The notes below the pieces were generated by a model. The model searched no databases. It saw only the letters and a program-made list of their open reading frames with translations, and was not told where the DNA came from. DNA of 64,000 bases from Pannonibacter indicus. GTDB taxonomy: Bacteria > Pseudomonadota > Alphaproteobacteria > Rhizobiales > Stappiaceae. The stretch lies in the NCBI RefSeq assembly GCF_001418225.1, contig NZ_LIPT01000005.1, forward strand, positions 62,001 to 126,000. The letters are read 5' to 3'. Position numbers and translations under genes: made by a program. Shown here in pieces: positions 37,499 through 47,835 of the stretch (position 1 is the first letter of the stretch; each line of letters starts with the position of its first letter).

Positions 37499-38740
37499 TC
37501 AGTCCGCCGTGCTGGCAAGATCATCCCGCTTCAGCAGCACACGTGAGGCACTGGCGAGGGCAGCCGTCATCACCAGGCAATAGAGCGAGAAGCCGAGGAT
37601 CTGGCCGTCATAAGGCACGCCGAAATCGATCAGCCAGCCCGCAAGCCCCGGTCCGAGCGCCGAGGCAAAGACCATGAAGGCAAAGACGACCGAGCGCACG
37701 GCGCCCAGATGGCGGGTGCCGTAAAGCTCCGGCCAGAGCGCACCGTTGAAGGTGGCGACAAAACCGTTGGAGAGGCCGATCAGCGCCATGAAGATGAAAG
37801 GCGCATAAGGAGCATGCACCAGCGCCAGAATTGCCGTGCCGCAGGCGAGTGGCAGCAGCATGAAAGGCAGGATGCGCCGCGCCGTGAAGCGGTCGATCAA
37901 CTGGCCCAGCACCAGCGACGACAGCACCGCCGAAGCAGACATGACGATGAAAGCTGCTGCGAAGAGCTCCCTCGTCCAACCGCGCAGGTCCACCAGATAG
38001 GCCTGATGGAACAGCACTGCCGTGACGATGAAAGGCGGGGCGAGAACTCCGGCGGAAACGACATAGAACATCGGATCACGCAGCACTTCGGCCCGCGTCC
38101 AGTGCCGCCGCTCCACCACCTTGACGTCCGTGGCCGTGTTCACCGGCACCCGCTCCCTGCGCAGGAGCAGCAGCACGATGGGCAGCACCAGCGCCAGTAT
38201 CACAGCCACCGCCACCCACCAGCCCTGCCGCCAGCCGAAACTGGTCATGATGGCAACGAAGGAAACCGGCATGATGGCTTCCGATACCGGGAAGCCAAGG
38301 CCGATCACCGCCACGGCGCGGCCGCGCTGCGCATCAAACCAGCGCCCGGCCGCCGTCATGGCGGTGTTGCTCATCATGCCCTGCCCGAAAAGACGCAGGC
38401 CATAGAGCGCCAGCCCCACCATCCAGATGGAGGTGGCGGAGGCCATCAGGGAGCAGAACAGCCCGAGCATGACCATGACGCCGGCTGCCACCTGCGCCAC
38501 GGAAAAGCGGTCCAGCACCCGGCCAAGGGTGGGCAGCGTCAGCGCGCTTCCAAGCGTTGCGGCCATGTAGAGCGAGCCGAAGGCGCCGTTGCTGAGGTCC
38601 AGCTCCGCCCGCACATCACCTGCGGACAGGGCGATGAAGAAGGTCTGCCCGAAACCGGAAAAGGCGGTCATCAGGAAGGCTGCCCCAAGCCAGCGGGCAT
38701 TGCCGGCAAGAAAGGCACCAAAGGTCTGCGGTTTGCTCAT
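37499..38740 (-). CDS. MFS transporter
   Basis: A 413-residue major facilitator with 12 predicted helices. The loop 2-3 signature appears as GRVLDRFSVAQVAAG (near 93-107) and its repeat as GQLIDRFTARRILP in the second half, which supports the two-fold MFS layout. It resembles monocarboxylate/oxalate-formate-type MFS proteins, but the substrate is not determined. It is upstream of gltX on the same strand (15 bases), so perhaps co-transcribed. Confidence 0.87.
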   Translation of the reverse strand: MSKPQTFGAFLAGNARWLGAAFLMTAFSGFGQTFFIALSAGDVRAELDLSNGAFGSLYMAATLGSALTLPTLGRVLDRFSVAQVAAGVMVMLGLFCSLMASATSIWMVGLALYGLRLFGQGMMSNTAMTAAGRWFDAQRGRAVAVIGLGFPVSEAIMPVSFVAIMTSFGWRQGWWVAVAVILALVLPIVLLLLRRERVPVNTATDVKVVERRHWTRAEVLRDPMFYVVSAGVLAPPFIVTAVLFHQAYLVDLRGWTRELFAAAFIVMSASAVLSSLVLGQLIDRFTARRILPFMLLPLACGTAILALVHAPYAPFIFMALIGLSNGFVATFNGALWPELYGTRHLGAVRSVVFAFMVFASALGPGLAGWLIDFGVPYDGQILGFSLYCLVMTAALASASRVLLKRDDLASTAD

Positions 38741-38815
38741 GGCATGAAACCGGCTCCCGCTCTCGACGGGGCCAGCCCTTTCTTCCAGATGAATCAGAGG
38801 CTTGCGCGTGGCGGG

Positions 38816-40504
38816 TCAGCGGTCGCGGAAGCGGTTGGTGATGGGATAGCGCCGGTCGCGGCCAAAGTTGCGGCGGCTGATCTTGACGCCCGGAGGGGCC
38901 TGACGGCGCTTGTATTCGGCGATGTAGAGAAGGTGTTCCACCCGCTCGATGGTCGCGCGCTCATAGCCCAGCGCCTCAATCTCGCCGATGGACAGTTCAT
39001 TTTCGACCAGTCCCTGCAGGATGGCATCCAGCACCTCGTAGGGCGGCAGACTGTCCTGATCGGTCTGGTTCTCGCGCAGTTCCGCCGTGGGAGCCTTGGT
39101 GATGACATGGGCAGGGATCATTTCCCCAGCCACGCCCTTCACCCCCTGTGGCAGATGGGCATTGCGCCAGGCGGCAAGCCGGTAGACCTCGGTCTTGTAG
39201 AGGTCTTTGATCGGGTTATAGCCGCCGTTCATGTCGCCATAGAGCGTGGCGTAACCGACAGACATTTCCGACTTGTTGCCCGTGGTCAGCACCATGGCGC
39301 CAAACTTGTTGGAGATGGCCATGAGAATGACGCCGCGGCTGCGTGACTGCAGGTTTTCTTCCGTGATATCGGCCGCGCGGCCCGCAAAGAGCGGCGCAAG
39401 AACTTCGGTAAAGCCTGTCATCGGCGCCTCAATGGGCACGATGTCGTAGCGGATGCCAAGTGCCTTTGCGCTGGCTTCAGCGTCCCTGAGGCTGTCTGAT
39501 GAGGTAAAACGGTAGGGCATCATCACCCCGTGCACCCGCTCCGGCCCCAGCGCATCCACCGCCATGGCGGCACAGATGGCAGAATCGATGCCGCCCGAAA
39601 GGCCGAGCACAACGCCGGGGAAGCGGTTCTTCTCCACATAGTCGCGCAGGCCCATGACGCAAGCGAGCCAGTTGGCTTCATCCGCATCCGGCAGCTTCGC
39701 AAATTCACCCGGCTCCGCCCGCCAGATGCCATCGGCCCCTTCGCGCCAGTCGCTGATGGCCAGCGCCGTGGTGAACTGGGGCATCTGGAAGGCAAGCGAG
39801 CGGTCCGCGTTGAGTGCAAAGGAGGCACCGTCGAAGACAAGCTCGTCCTGCCCGCCGGTCTGGTTGCAGTAGACAAGTGGCAGGCCGCTTTCCACCACAC
39901 GGGCCACCATGATCTGCAGCCGCTCGTCCGCCTTGCTCGCCCAGTAAGGCGAGCCGTTCGGCACCAGCAGCATCTGCGCGCCGGTTTCCGTCAGGCACTC
40001 GACCACTTCATCGGTCCAGGTGTCCTCGCAGATCGGCAGTCCCAGCCTCAGCCCGCGGAAATCCACCGGTCCCGGCAGCGGCCCCTGATCGAAGACGCGC
40101 TTCTCGTCGAAGACGCCATAGTTCGGAAGGTCGTACTTGAAGCGCAGCGCCTGCACCTTGCCGCCATCGAGCAGCGCCACCGCATTGTAAAGCTTGCCGC
40201 CTTCGGCCCAGGGCAGTCCGATGACCATGCCGGGGCCGCCGTCCGCGGTCTCTGCGGCAAGCGCTTCCAGCGCCGTGCGGCAGGCGCGCACGAAGGCGGG
40301 CTTCAGCACCAGATCCTCCGCCGGATAGCCGGAGAGGAACATTTCGGACAGCAGCACCAGATGCGCCCCTGCCCTTGCCGCACCGGCACGGGCCTGGCGG
40401 GCCAGATCCGCATTGCCGGCAATACCGCCGACGGAGGGGTTCAGCTGGGCAATGGCAAGACGGAGGTGGCCCGAAAGGGCCTCGGGGTGGGTGCTGGTGC
40501 TCAT
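38816..40504 (-). CDS. nadE: Glutamine-dependent NAD+ synthetase
   Basis: A 562-residue two-domain enzyme. The N-terminal nitrilase-like glutaminase has LLSEMFLSGYP (catalytic Glu), KYDLPNYGVFDEKRVF (Lys) and LPICEDTW (catalytic Cys near 150). The C-terminal synthetase has the PP-loop VLGLSGGIDSA near 293. It makes NAD+ from deamido-NAD+, ATP and glutamine. The start was placed at MSTSTHPEAL; the frame stays open for 100 codons upstream over the neighbouring response regulator gene but is not family-like. Confidence 0.95.
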   Translation of the reverse strand: MSTSTHPEALSGHLRLAIAQLNPSVGGIAGNADLARQARAGAARAGAHLVLLSEMFLSGYPAEDLVLKPAFVRACRTALEALAAETADGGPGMVIGLPWAEGGKLYNAVALLDGGKVQALRFKYDLPNYGVFDEKRVFDQGPLPGPVDFRGLRLGLPICEDTWTDEVVECLTETGAQMLLVPNGSPYWASKADERLQIMVARVVESGLPLVYCNQTGGQDELVFDGASFALNADRSLAFQMPQFTTALAISDWREGADGIWRAEPGEFAKLPDADEANWLACVMGLRDYVEKNRFPGVVLGLSGGIDSAICAAMAVDALGPERVHGVMMPYRFTSSDSLRDAEASAKALGIRYDIVPIEAPMTGFTEVLAPLFAGRAADITEENLQSRSRGVILMAISNKFGAMVLTTGNKSEMSVGYATLYGDMNGGYNPIKDLYKTEVYRLAAWRNAHLPQGVKGVAGEMIPAHVITKAPTAELRENQTDQDSLPPYEVLDAILQGLVENELSIGEIEALGYERATIERVEHLLYIAEYKRRQAPPGVKISRRNFGRDRRYPITNRFRDR

Positions 40505-40568
40505 GACACCTGATTTAGCGCGCACTTGCGGGCCTTGCAATCGGGCGATCATGATACATGATGGATGA

Positions 40569-41090
40569 TCAGAGCAGGGCAAGGTTTCCCGGCGGATGCA
40601 CGGAAGTGGCCAGAACCGCACCGGCGGGCCCTGCCGGCCCGGCCTTACGCCAGCCCGGCCGGCGCATACCTTTGGAGCGGCCATCACGCTCCTGCCGCAG
40701 CAGGGCATCCTCGATCCGCTGATAGAGCACGGCAGGCGCCACCGGCTTGGCGATGAAGCCGTGAACACCCTGGCGCATGGCATCCAGAATGACGCTGCGG
40801 CGCGCATGGCCTGAAACGGCGATGACGGGTGTCGTCGCCAGAATATAATCTTTCTCCCCCCGCAGAAGCTTGAGGAACTCCTCGCCGGAGACAGGCGCCA
40901 TCATCCAGTCGAGCAGAACGAGATCGGGCGCACGGTCGATGACGATTTCCAGACCGTCGGCGCCATCGGCTGCTTCGAAAATGCGTCTCGCACCGAAGCC
41001 TGCGAGAATCGAACGAAGGATTGCGCGCATATGCGCATTGTCATCGACCACAAGGATCGACACCCCCGACAATTCCACCTGCATCCGCAT
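40569..41090 (-). CDS. Single-domain response regulator
   Basis: A 173-residue receiver-only protein. The acidic pair is in ILVVDDN (near 12-18), the phospho-acceptor Asp in LVLLDWMMAP (near 55), the Ser/Thr in VIAVSGHA, and Lys in IAKPVAP. The last 50 residues are a Gly/Pro/Arg tail without a domain. Such proteins act by contacts with kinases or targets. ATG at 41090 is selected because GGAGGAGACC lies directly upstream; a more distal ATG has a poorer site. Confidence 0.88.
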   Translation of the reverse strand: MRMQVELSGVSILVVDDNAHMRAILRSILAGFGARRIFEAADGADGLEIVIDRAPDLVLLDWMMAPVSGEEFLKLLRGEKDYILATTPVIAVSGHARRSVILDAMRQGVHGFIAKPVAPAVLYQRIEDALLRQERDGRSKGMRRPGWRKAGPAGPAGAVLATSVHPPGNLALL

Positions 41091-41231
41091 GGTCTCCTCC
41101 ATTCTGGAGGGCAGCTCTACATGCCGTTACGTTAAATCAAGGTTAGAGGCGCGCCTGCCCATGGCAATTTCAACGAGGGGGAACAGTCTTCGGCATCACA
41201 ATTCCGTCCTCAGCTTGAGCGCAAATGCAAA

Positions 41232-41256
41232 AGGGGCAGACCTGCGGCCTGCCCCT
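41232..41256 (-). terminator. Terminator after the DAHP synthase gene
   Basis: A perfect 8-base stem AGGGGCAG / CTGCCCCT with a 9-base loop. Read leftward it is followed by TTTTGC. It lies 27 bases after the gene's stop. Confidence 0.82.
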
Positions 41257-41282
41257 CCTGATGCGTGTCAAAGCAGCTGCGC

Positions 41283-42662
41283 TCAGGCGCTGGCCGCGAT
41301 CTTGTCCGTGCGGGCCTCGCGTTCCTTCTTGAGGTTTTCAGCCACAAGGAAGGCAAGCTCGATCGCCTGATCGGCATTGAGGCGCGGGTCGCAATGGGTA
41401 TGATAGCGGTCACCCAGCTGCTCGGCGGTCAGCGCATGGGCGCCGCCGGTGCATTCGGTGACGTTGCGGCCCGTCATCTCGATATGGATACCGCCTGCAT
41501 GGGTGCCCTCGGCGCGGTGCACTGCGAAGAAGGCTTCCACTTCCTTCAGGATGCGCTCGAACGGACGGGTCTTGTAGCCGGCGGCGGTGATGGTGTTGCC
41601 ATGCATCGGATCGCAGGACCACACAACCGTGCGACCTTCCCGCTCCACGGCGCGGATCAGCTGCGGCAGATGGTCGAACACCTTGTCCGCGCCGAAACGG
41701 CAGATCAGCGTCAGGCGGCCGGCTTCGTTCTCCGGGTTCAGTATGTCGATCAGCTTCAGCAGCCCATCCGGCGAAAGAGACGGACCGCACTTCAGGCCGA
41801 TCGGGTTCTTGATGCCGCGGAAGAACTCCACATGGGCATGATCCGGCTGGCGGGTGCGGTCGCCGATCCACAGCATGTGGCCGGAGGTGGCGTACCAGTC
41901 GCCCGAGGTGGAATCGACGCGGGTGAAGGCCTGCTCGTAGCCGAGCAGAAGCGCTTCATGACTGGTGAAGAAATCGGTCGAACGCAGCTGCGGCACGCTG
42001 TCCGGAGACACGCCGCAGGCACGCATGAAGGCGAGCGATTCTGAAATGCGGTCCGCCAGCTCCTGATAGCGGTGCGACTGCGGGCTGTCCTTGACGAAGC
42101 CCAACATCCAGCGGTGCACCTGATCAAGGTTGGCAAAGCCGCCCTGCGCGAAGGCGCGCAGCAGGTTCAGCGTCGCGGCCGACTGGCGGTAGGCCATGGA
42201 CAGGCGGTTCGGATCCGGGATGCGGCTTTCCGGAGTGAAGGCGATGTCGTTGATGATGTCACCGCGGTAGCTCGGCAGCTCCACGTCACCTTGCTTTTCG
42301 ATGTCCGAGGAGCGCGGCTTGGCGAACTGGCCGGCAATGCGGCCCACCTTCACCACCGGCTGGGACGCCGCATAGGTGAGGACGACGGCCATCTGCAGGA
42401 AGACGCGGAAAAAGTCACGGATGTGATCCGGATGATGCTCTGCGAAGCTCTCCGCACAGTCACCACCCTGCAGAAGGAATGCCCGCCCTGCCGCAACATC
42501 CGCAAGCTGGCGCTTCAGAAGACGCGCCTCACCTGCAAAAACCAGCGGCGGATAGGTCGACAGACGCTTTTCCACGTCCGCCAGGGCCTCTTTGTCGGGA
42601 TAATCCGGCACCTGCAAGATCGGCTTGGATCTCCAGCTGTCCGGTGTCCACTTCTCCGCCAT
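41283..42662 (-). CDS. aroG: Class II DAHP synthase
   Basis: A 459-residue class II (plant/mycobacterial-type) 3-deoxy-7-phosphoheptulonate synthase. Typical segments are [20 protein letters not shown] at the N-terminus, [11 protein letters not shown] (near 63-73, metal Cys), [23 protein letters not shown] and [10 protein letters not shown]. It condenses PEP and erythrose 4-phosphate at the start of the shikimate pathway. ATG 42662 is used; a GTG directly before it would add one residue. Confidence 0.95.
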   Translation of the reverse strand: MAEKWTPDSWRSKPILQVPDYPDKEALADVEKRLSTYPPLVFAGEARLLKRQLADVAAGRAFLLQGGDCAESFAEHHPDHIRDFFRVFLQMAVVLTYAASQPVVKVGRIAGQFAKPRSSDIEKQGDVELPSYRGDIINDIAFTPESRIPDPNRLSMAYRQSAATLNLLRAFAQGGFANLDQVHRWMLGFVKDSPQSHRYQELADRISESLAFMRACGVSPDSVPQLRSTDFFTSHEALLLGYEQAFTRVDSTSGDWYATSGHMLWIGDRTRQPDHAHVEFFRGIKNPIGLKCGPSLSPDGLLKLIDILNPENEAGRLTLICRFGADKVFDHLPQLIRAVEREGRTVVWSCDPMHGNTITAAGYKTRPFERILKEVEAFFAVHRAEGTHAGGIHIEMTGRNVTECTGGAHALTAEQLGDRYHTHCDPRLNADQAIELAFLVAENLKKEREARTDKIAASA

Positions 42663-43174
42663 CACACAGTCTCCAATACGGTCCGGCTGCTTTGCCCTGC
42701 CTTGGGCAAACGGGCGGCAGATCCTGCATCTGCCAATGGCCCGTTGCGCTCACAAGAACGGGCGCCGGAACTTCCTCACATCACGTGCTGCAAACGTCTC
42801 CCCCCGAAGGACAAGAAACGTGCGGCCTTATACACGGCTTGACGGCTCAAGACTACAGTCCAGGACAGTATCCCGCCAGCAATCCGGATGACCGTGGCTC
42901 AGGTGCCGCAATGCAGGCCGGGCCGCCCCGCCCAGCCTGCCGGTACGGCAAGACGGCCACCCATGCCGCTCCATCGTAAAAATACGGATGATTAACAAGA
43001 AGAAAAACGCAGGCACGAATGGGAAATGCACAGCAACCAAATATCGTTGATGAACTTAAGGACCTGTTTCCAATTATACCCTATCAGATTTTGACAGGTA
43101 TGTTGTGGTCTGGCGAAGCTTATGCAGGCCCTTCCCCATAGCGCGGTCCACCAGATCCAGAAAGGATTGGCAGC
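42663..43174. other. Intergenic region upstream of aroG
   Basis: These 512 bases separate divergent genes. They contain C-rich runs near 42800 and an A/T-rich section at 42970-43110 that probably holds the promoter of the GGDEF gene. A 70-codon minus-strand frame (42828-43040) is present, but only its N-terminus is hydrophobic and the rest is not protein-like. No gene is called. Confidence 0.4.
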
Positions 43175-44761
43175 GTGTCACCTTTGGCAGGCATTGGCAA
43201 GAACCCGGCAGGACGCTGGAGCCTGACGCATCAGGTCTATTTCCTCGCTTCGCTGCTGATGGTACTGGCAACAGCATCCCTGCTTTATGTTGGTCACATC
43301 GCCTCACGTGCTGCAGACAAGCAGGCCGTGCAGAACGAAATGCGGCTGATCGAAAGCGCCCTTCATGACCGCCAGCGGCTGATGGCGAGGGACCAGATGA
43401 CCCTTGCCCGCTGGGACCGGGCGGTGGCCAATATCCCGGTCAAGTTCAACCCGGCCTTTGTCCGCTATGAACTGCTTGACTCCCTCTGGTACGATTTTGG
43501 GCATGAGCGGACTTTCCTCGTTGATCCGCAAGGCGCCTTGCTTGCTGAATCCCACAGGGAAGTTTCCCGCATCGGCCGCAAGAGCCTGCCCGCCTCTTCG
43601 GTGCTGCTGGCGGTTTCACGGATGTCCGTGCGCAAATACGAGGGCCTGCGCAGCACATCGGAGGCCGGACCGGGCCGCAGCGGGCCGCCCGCCATCGATG
43701 ACATGGCCACATTCGCCTATGTGCTGCTCGACAAGACCCCGACATTTATCAGCGCCATGCCGATTGTGCCGGATGACGGAGCCGTGACGCCCCCTCCCGG
43801 ACCGCCGGTCATCCTCATGTCGGCCCGCCTGATCGACGAGCGCTTCACCGCCGACATCAATTCGCGACTGGCCTTCCGCGACATGAAGTTTATGCCGGGG
43901 GAAACGCCGCCGGCGGGCAGCACTAGCTGGCCCATCACATCACCGGATGGCGAGATCATTGGCCATTTCCAATGGACCAGCGAAACGCCGGGCGAGCATG
44001 TCTGGCGCATGATCCTGCCGACCATCCTGCTGCTTTGGGCCATGCTGGCCGGTTCTGCCTTCGCCGTATCGCGCAAGGTGGGAACACTCACCCGTTCACT
44101 GGAACAGCGGGAACAGGAGTTTGCCTATCTGGCCGACCACGATCAGCTCACCGGGCTCGCCAACCGCCGGCAGATCAGCTCCATTCTTGTAAATGCCATT
44201 TCGGGCCTGCCTGACAAACCCTTCGCACTGATCGGCTGCGATCTGGACCGGTTCAAGCAGATCAACGACACCTATGGCCATGCAGCGGGTGATGAAGTTC
44301 TCGCGACCGTGGCCCGCAGGATTGAAGCGGAAGTTGGCAGCGCGGGCGTTGCCGGACGCATGGGCGGTGACGAGTTCGTGATCGTGGTGATCGAGTTTGC
44401 GGATATCGACCGGCTGGCCGATCTTGGACGCCGGATCATGGCCGCGCTGGACGAAGAGATTCCGATGCCCAATGGCATCCATGCAGAACTCGGCGTCAGC
44501 CTCGGCATTGCCATCGCCCCCATTGACGGCAGCACGGATGAAGCCCTGCTTGCTGCTGCAGATGCTGCGCTTTACGCTGCCAAGTCCGCACGGGACGGCA
44601 CACTTGTCTTTGCCGCAAGCCTGCCGCGTGGAGAGGGCCCAATGCCGGAGAAGGAAGCTGTCACAGGCACAATACCGGCAGCCGTTCCGGCAAGGTCCCC
44701 GCTCGCCATCAGTGACGGCGGCACCGTGATCAAGCAGGTTCCGAAAGGCTGCGGACACTGA
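43175..44761 (+). CDS. Membrane diguanylate cyclase with CHASE4-like sensor
   Basis: A 528-residue membrane protein. One helix at about residues 20-43, a periplasmic CHASE4-like domain to about 275 (LARWDRAVANIPVKFN and VRYELLDSLWYDFGHERTFL are CHASE4-like), a second helix near 278-298 and a cytoplasmic GGDEF domain. GGDEF is intact at 397-401 (RMGGDEF), with DLDRFKQINDTYGHAAGDE preceding it, so c-di-GMP synthesis is expected. The GTG start is supported by AAAGGA seven bases upstream. Confidence 0.9.
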   Translation: MSPLAGIGKNPAGRWSLTHQVYFLASLLMVLATASLLYVGHIASRAADKQAVQNEMRLIESALHDRQRLMARDQMTLARWDRAVANIPVKFNPAFVRYELLDSLWYDFGHERTFLVDPQGALLAESHREVSRIGRKSLPASSVLLAVSRMSVRKYEGLRSTSEAGPGRSGPPAIDDMATFAYVLLDKTPTFISAMPIVPDDGAVTPPPGPPVILMSARLIDERFTADINSRLAFRDMKFMPGETPPAGSTSWPITSPDGEIIGHFQWTSETPGEHVWRMILPTILLLWAMLAGSAFAVSRKVGTLTRSLEQREQEFAYLADHDQLTGLANRRQISSILVNAISGLPDKPFALIGCDLDRFKQINDTYGHAAGDEVLATVARRIEAEVGSAGVAGRMGGDEFVIVVIEFADIDRLADLGRRIMAALDEEIPMPNGIHAELGVSLGIAIAPIDGSTDEALLAAADAALYAAKSARDGTLVFAASLPRGEGPMPEKEAVTGTIPAAVPARSPLAISDGGTVIKQVPKGCGH

Positions 44762-44807
44762 TACCAAGGCTTTCGATGCTGACGCATCACGCCTCGAAGA
44801 CTCAAGG
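44761..44807 (+). repeat. Dispersed structured intergenic repeat, copy 5
   Basis: ATACCAAGGCTTTCGATGCTG then ACGCATCACGCCTCGAA, the first half of the family core, directly after the GGDEF gene; the second half is replaced by another hairpin. Its first base is the last base of that gene's stop codon. Confidence 0.7.
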
Positions 44808-44810
44808 AAG

Positions 44811-44857
44811 GGGCCACCCGTTCCCGATGCAACATGCGCATCCGGAGCGGGTGGCCC
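44811..44857. terminator. Long hairpin between the GGDEF gene and gor
   Basis: A perfect 10-base stem GGGCCACCCG / CGGGTGGCCC encloses 27 bases that themselves contain GATGC/GCATC. It lies in a convergent gap and could serve both genes; neither side has a strong T-run. Confidence 0.55.
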
Positions 44858-44886
44858 TGACCTGTTTCACGACCTGTCTGCGGATT

Positions 44887-46263
44887 TCAACCGCGCAGGC
44901 GTTCCGCGGGCTCGCGCATGGTCACAAGCTCCTCGGCGGCGGTGGGATGAACGGCGACCGTCCGGTCAAAGTCGGCCTTGGTTGCGCCCATCTGCAGCGT
45001 AATTCCAAGCACCTGCGCCAGTTCGCCAGCGTCGGGTCCCAGAACATGGACGCCCAGGACCTTGTCCGTGTCCGCATCGACGATCAGCTTCATCACCATC
45101 TTCTCGTCCCGGCCCGAAAGGGTGTGCTTCATGGGACGGAAGCTGGTCTTGTAGATGTCGAGGTTCGGCGTCCGCTTGAGCGCCTCTTCCTGAGTGAGGC
45201 CAACCGTTCCCAGCTCCGGCTGGGAGAAGACGGCCGTTGCGATGAGGCTGTGATCGACCGTCCAGGGCTTGCCGCCAAAGATGGTGTCGGCAAAGGCATG
45301 GCCTTCGCGGATGGCCACCGGGGTGAGATTGGCCCGGTTGGTGACGTCGCCCACGGCATAGATGGAAGGAACGGAGGTGCGGGACGTTTCATCCACCCGG
45401 ATGGCACCGTCCTCACCCACTTCAACACCAGCCTTCTCGAGGCCGAGGCCCGCAATGTTCGGGCGGCGGCCGATGGCAAAGAGGATCTGATCGGCGGGCA
45501 GCGCCTTGCCGCCCTTGGTGTGGCCCGTCAGCTTGCCATCTGCATCCTTTTCGATTGCGGAGAACGTGTCGCCGCAGATGATCTTGATGCCCTTCTTCTC
45601 CATCTCTTCATGCACGGCCTTGCGCAGATCATTGTCAAAGCCGCGCAGGATTTCCTCGCCGCGGTAGATGAGCGTCGTCTCGGCGCCGAGGCCGTTGAAG
45701 ATGCCGGCGAATTCCACGGCGATGTAGCCGCCTCCGGCGACAATCACCTGCCTCGGCATTTCGGCCAGATGGAAGGCCTCGTTGGAGGTGATCACATGCT
45801 CGCAGCCGGGCAGCGAGGGATCGACATTCGGCGTGCCGCCCGTTGCGATCAGGATGTAACGGGCCGTCACTGTCTGGCCGGTTGACAGCAGGCGGACGCT
45901 GTTGGGGCCCTCGATGACGGCGCGGCTGTCAAACAGCTCGACGCCGGTCCGGTCAAGGTTGCGCCGGTAGATGCCTTCCAGCCGCGTGATTTCCTTGTCC
46001 TTGGCTTCGATCAGGGTCTGCCAGGAGAAACTGCGCTCGCCGACCGTCCAGCCAAAGCCGGCGGCGTCCTCGAACTCTTCGGAGAACTTGGAGGCGTAAA
46101 CGAACAGCTTCTTCGGCACGCAGCCCCGGATGACGCACGTTCCGCCGAACCTGTATTCCTCGGCGATCGCGACGCGCGCACCGTGGGTGGCAGCGATCCG
46201 TGCAGCCCGCACACCGCCGGAGCCGCCGCCAATGACGAACAGATCGTAGTTGAACTCGCTCAT
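44887..46263 (-). CDS. gor: Glutathione-disulfide reductase
   Basis: A 458-residue class I pyridine nucleotide-disulfide oxidoreductase. The FAD loop is GGGSGGVRAA (near 12-21), the redox-active pair is GGTCVIRGCVPKK (C43, C48), the NAD(P) loop is VAGGGYIAVE (near 170), and the C-terminal HPTAAEELVTM holds the active-site His. An Arg in the NADPH-binding strand (IYRGEE) is compatible with NADPH. It keeps glutathione reduced. Confidence 0.95.
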   Translation of the reverse strand: MSEFNYDLFVIGGGSGGVRAARIAATHGARVAIAEEYRFGGTCVIRGCVPKKLFVYASKFSEEFEDAAGFGWTVGERSFSWQTLIEAKDKEITRLEGIYRRNLDRTGVELFDSRAVIEGPNSVRLLSTGQTVTARYILIATGGTPNVDPSLPGCEHVITSNEAFHLAEMPRQVIVAGGGYIAVEFAGIFNGLGAETTLIYRGEEILRGFDNDLRKAVHEEMEKKGIKIICGDTFSAIEKDADGKLTGHTKGGKALPADQILFAIGRRPNIAGLGLEKAGVEVGEDGAIRVDETSRTSVPSIYAVGDVTNRANLTPVAIREGHAFADTIFGGKPWTVDHSLIATAVFSQPELGTVGLTQEEALKRTPNLDIYKTSFRPMKHTLSGRDEKMVMKLIVDADTDKVLGVHVLGPDAGELAQVLGITLQMGATKADFDRTVAVHPTAAEELVTMREPAERLRG

Positions 46264-46298
46264 CCTGTGAGATCCTTCAGGTCACATCCAAAAACAAA

Positions 46299-46318
46299 CG
46301 GCCCCGTCTCCGGGGCCG
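46299..46318 (-). terminator. Terminator after the DUF2059 gene
   Basis: A perfect 8-base stem CGGCCCCG / CGGGGCCG with a TCTC loop. Read leftward it is followed by TTTGTTTTTGG. It lies 18 bases after the stop. Confidence 0.88.
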
Positions 46319-46336
46319 CTGGTAAGCCGGAGCCGC

Positions 46337-46837
46337 TTACGGCTTGATCAGGCCACGCTTCTCCAGCTCGCCGCGCACCTGCATGACCATTTCCTGAGAC
46401 AGCTTGTCCTGCCACTGGCGCGCGGCGCCAATCGACAGCGCACTGATTTCCGGCGACAGCTGGGTCAGCTTCTTACCCGTGGGGCTCTCGTAGAAGTTTG
46501 CAATCTCGGTCAGCTCTTCTTCGCTCAGGCGGCGGGCCCAGACTTCAAAGACCATCCTGTTCAGTTCGGGACGCTCTTCGGTCATCTTGAGCGCGACTTC
46601 GGTTACCACTTCATCAAGCACACCGGTCAGGGACGGGTCGGCCTGAATGAAAATGCCTGTGGTCCGTTCAGCCAGTTCCGGAATGATGGAGTCAAACGCA
46701 GAGAGAGCGTCTGTAGCAATCACTGCGCGGCGTGCGGCTGCAAGATGGCTTTCGGTCAGATCCTGCGCCATGGCAGACGGCGCAAAGGCAAGACCGGCAA
46801 CCACAACCCCTGCGGAAAAGAGGGCTTTCAGATTCAT
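46337..46837 (-). CDS. DUF2059 exported protein
   Basis: A 166-residue exported protein with a signal peptide (about 1-24, AMA cleavage) and the DUF2059 C-terminal core (LSEEELTEIANFYESPTGKKLTQLSPEI, near 107-134). The function is unknown. It lies 59 bases downstream of rpiA and ends in a good terminator, so the two may be co-transcribed. The MNLKALF start is chosen for its signal peptide. Confidence 0.9.
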   Translation of the reverse strand: MNLKALFSAGVVVAGLAFAPSAMAQDLTESHLAAARRAVIATDALSAFDSIIPELAERTTGIFIQADPSLTGVLDEVVTEVALKMTEERPELNRMVFEVWARRLSEEELTEIANFYESPTGKKLTQLSPEISALSIGAARQWQDKLSQEMVMQVRGELEKRGLIKP

Positions 46838-46896
46838 TTGCAAACTCCAGCGTGCATTGTCTGTGCCCGGCTGCGGCAGATGCCGCGGCCAGCGCT

Positions 46897-47589
46897 TCAA
46901 TCTTTCATTATGACGTCCACACCCTGCGGTCCGGCCACATAGGCCTTGGCCGCCAGCCCGATGAACAGGCCCGTCTCGACGACACCGGGTATCAGGTTCA
47001 GCTCAGCGGCCAATTTTGCAGCATCCGGAATGGCTCCAAGCGAGGCATCCAGGATGTAGTGACCGCCATCTGTGACAAAAGGATGGTCCTCACCGCCGCG
47101 CAGCGAGACTTCGCCAGTCAGTCCATGACTATCAAGAACGGCGCGCACAGCAATGCGGGTGGCGCCAAGGCCAAAGGGCACGACTTCGACCGGAAGCGGG
47201 AACTTGCCAAGACGCTGCACCAGCTTGCCGCTGTCGGCGATCACGACCATCTTGCCGGAGGCAGCCGCCACGATTTTCTCACGCAGCAAAGCACCGCCAC
47301 CGCCCTTGATGAGCGCCATGTCCGGATCGATCTCATCTGCGCCGTCAACGGTCACGTCGAGCACGGGCATGTCTTCAAGCGTGGAGAGCGGGATACCCTC
47401 CTCGCGGGCCAGGGCAGCGGTGCGCTCCGATGTCGGCACGCCAGTTACCTTGAGCCCGGCACGGACAGCCCGGCCAAGAGCACGGACGAAATGCTCAGCG
47501 GTCGAACCGGTGCCAATGCCGACCTTCATGCCGTCACGGATTTCTTCCATAGCCCGCTCGGCGGCCTGGCGCTTGAAATCGTCGCTCAT
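46897..47589 (-). CDS. rpiA: Ribose 5-phosphate isomerase A
   Basis: A 230-residue RpiA. It has the phosphate loop [12 protein letters not shown] (near 24-35), [10 protein letters not shown] (near 85-94), [12 protein letters not shown] (near 98-109) and GLFIGLAA near the C-terminus. It interconverts ribose 5-phosphate and ribulose 5-phosphate. The start was put at MSDDFKRQ; a 77-codon upstream extension is not family-like and crosses the promoter. Confidence 0.95.
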   Translation of the reverse strand: MSDDFKRQAAERAMEEIRDGMKVGIGTGSTAEHFVRALGRAVRAGLKVTGVPTSERTAALAREEGIPLSTLEDMPVLDVTVDGADEIDPDMALIKGGGGALLREKIVAAASGKMVVIADSGKLVQRLGKFPLPVEVVPFGLGATRIAVRAVLDSHGLTGEVSLRGGEDHPFVTDGGHYILDASLGAIPDAAKLAAELNLIPGVVETGLFIGLAAKAYVAGPQGVDVIMKD

Positions 47590-47835
47590 CCTGTCCCTTC
47601 CGGCAATCGTTGAAAGACCCATGGGCGGCGGCAGGAGGAGGCATGCCTTGCAGCACCCCATGCCGAAGCCGCATGTGTTGGGGCTGATTAGCATGCCGGC
47701 AAGTTCAGGGCAAAGGCGAAGTCTCACGTGCGCGGCCTGCCCCGCTGAGAATAGTTGCAAGGCAGCATTGAAAATTAACCTGCCGTTCAGCTGACGTTGA
47801 GAACGTTCGATATCCGGCATGTCTAGGAAAATAAA

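Noticed and set aside
37709-39346. 545-codon frame opposite the MFS gene and nadE
   Set aside because: Crosses two genes; His/Arg/Gln-rich translation typical of GC-skewed shadow frames.
42828-43040. 70-codon minus-strand frame upstream of aroG
   Set aside because: Only its N-terminus is hydrophobic; no ribosome site and unnatural composition in the rest.
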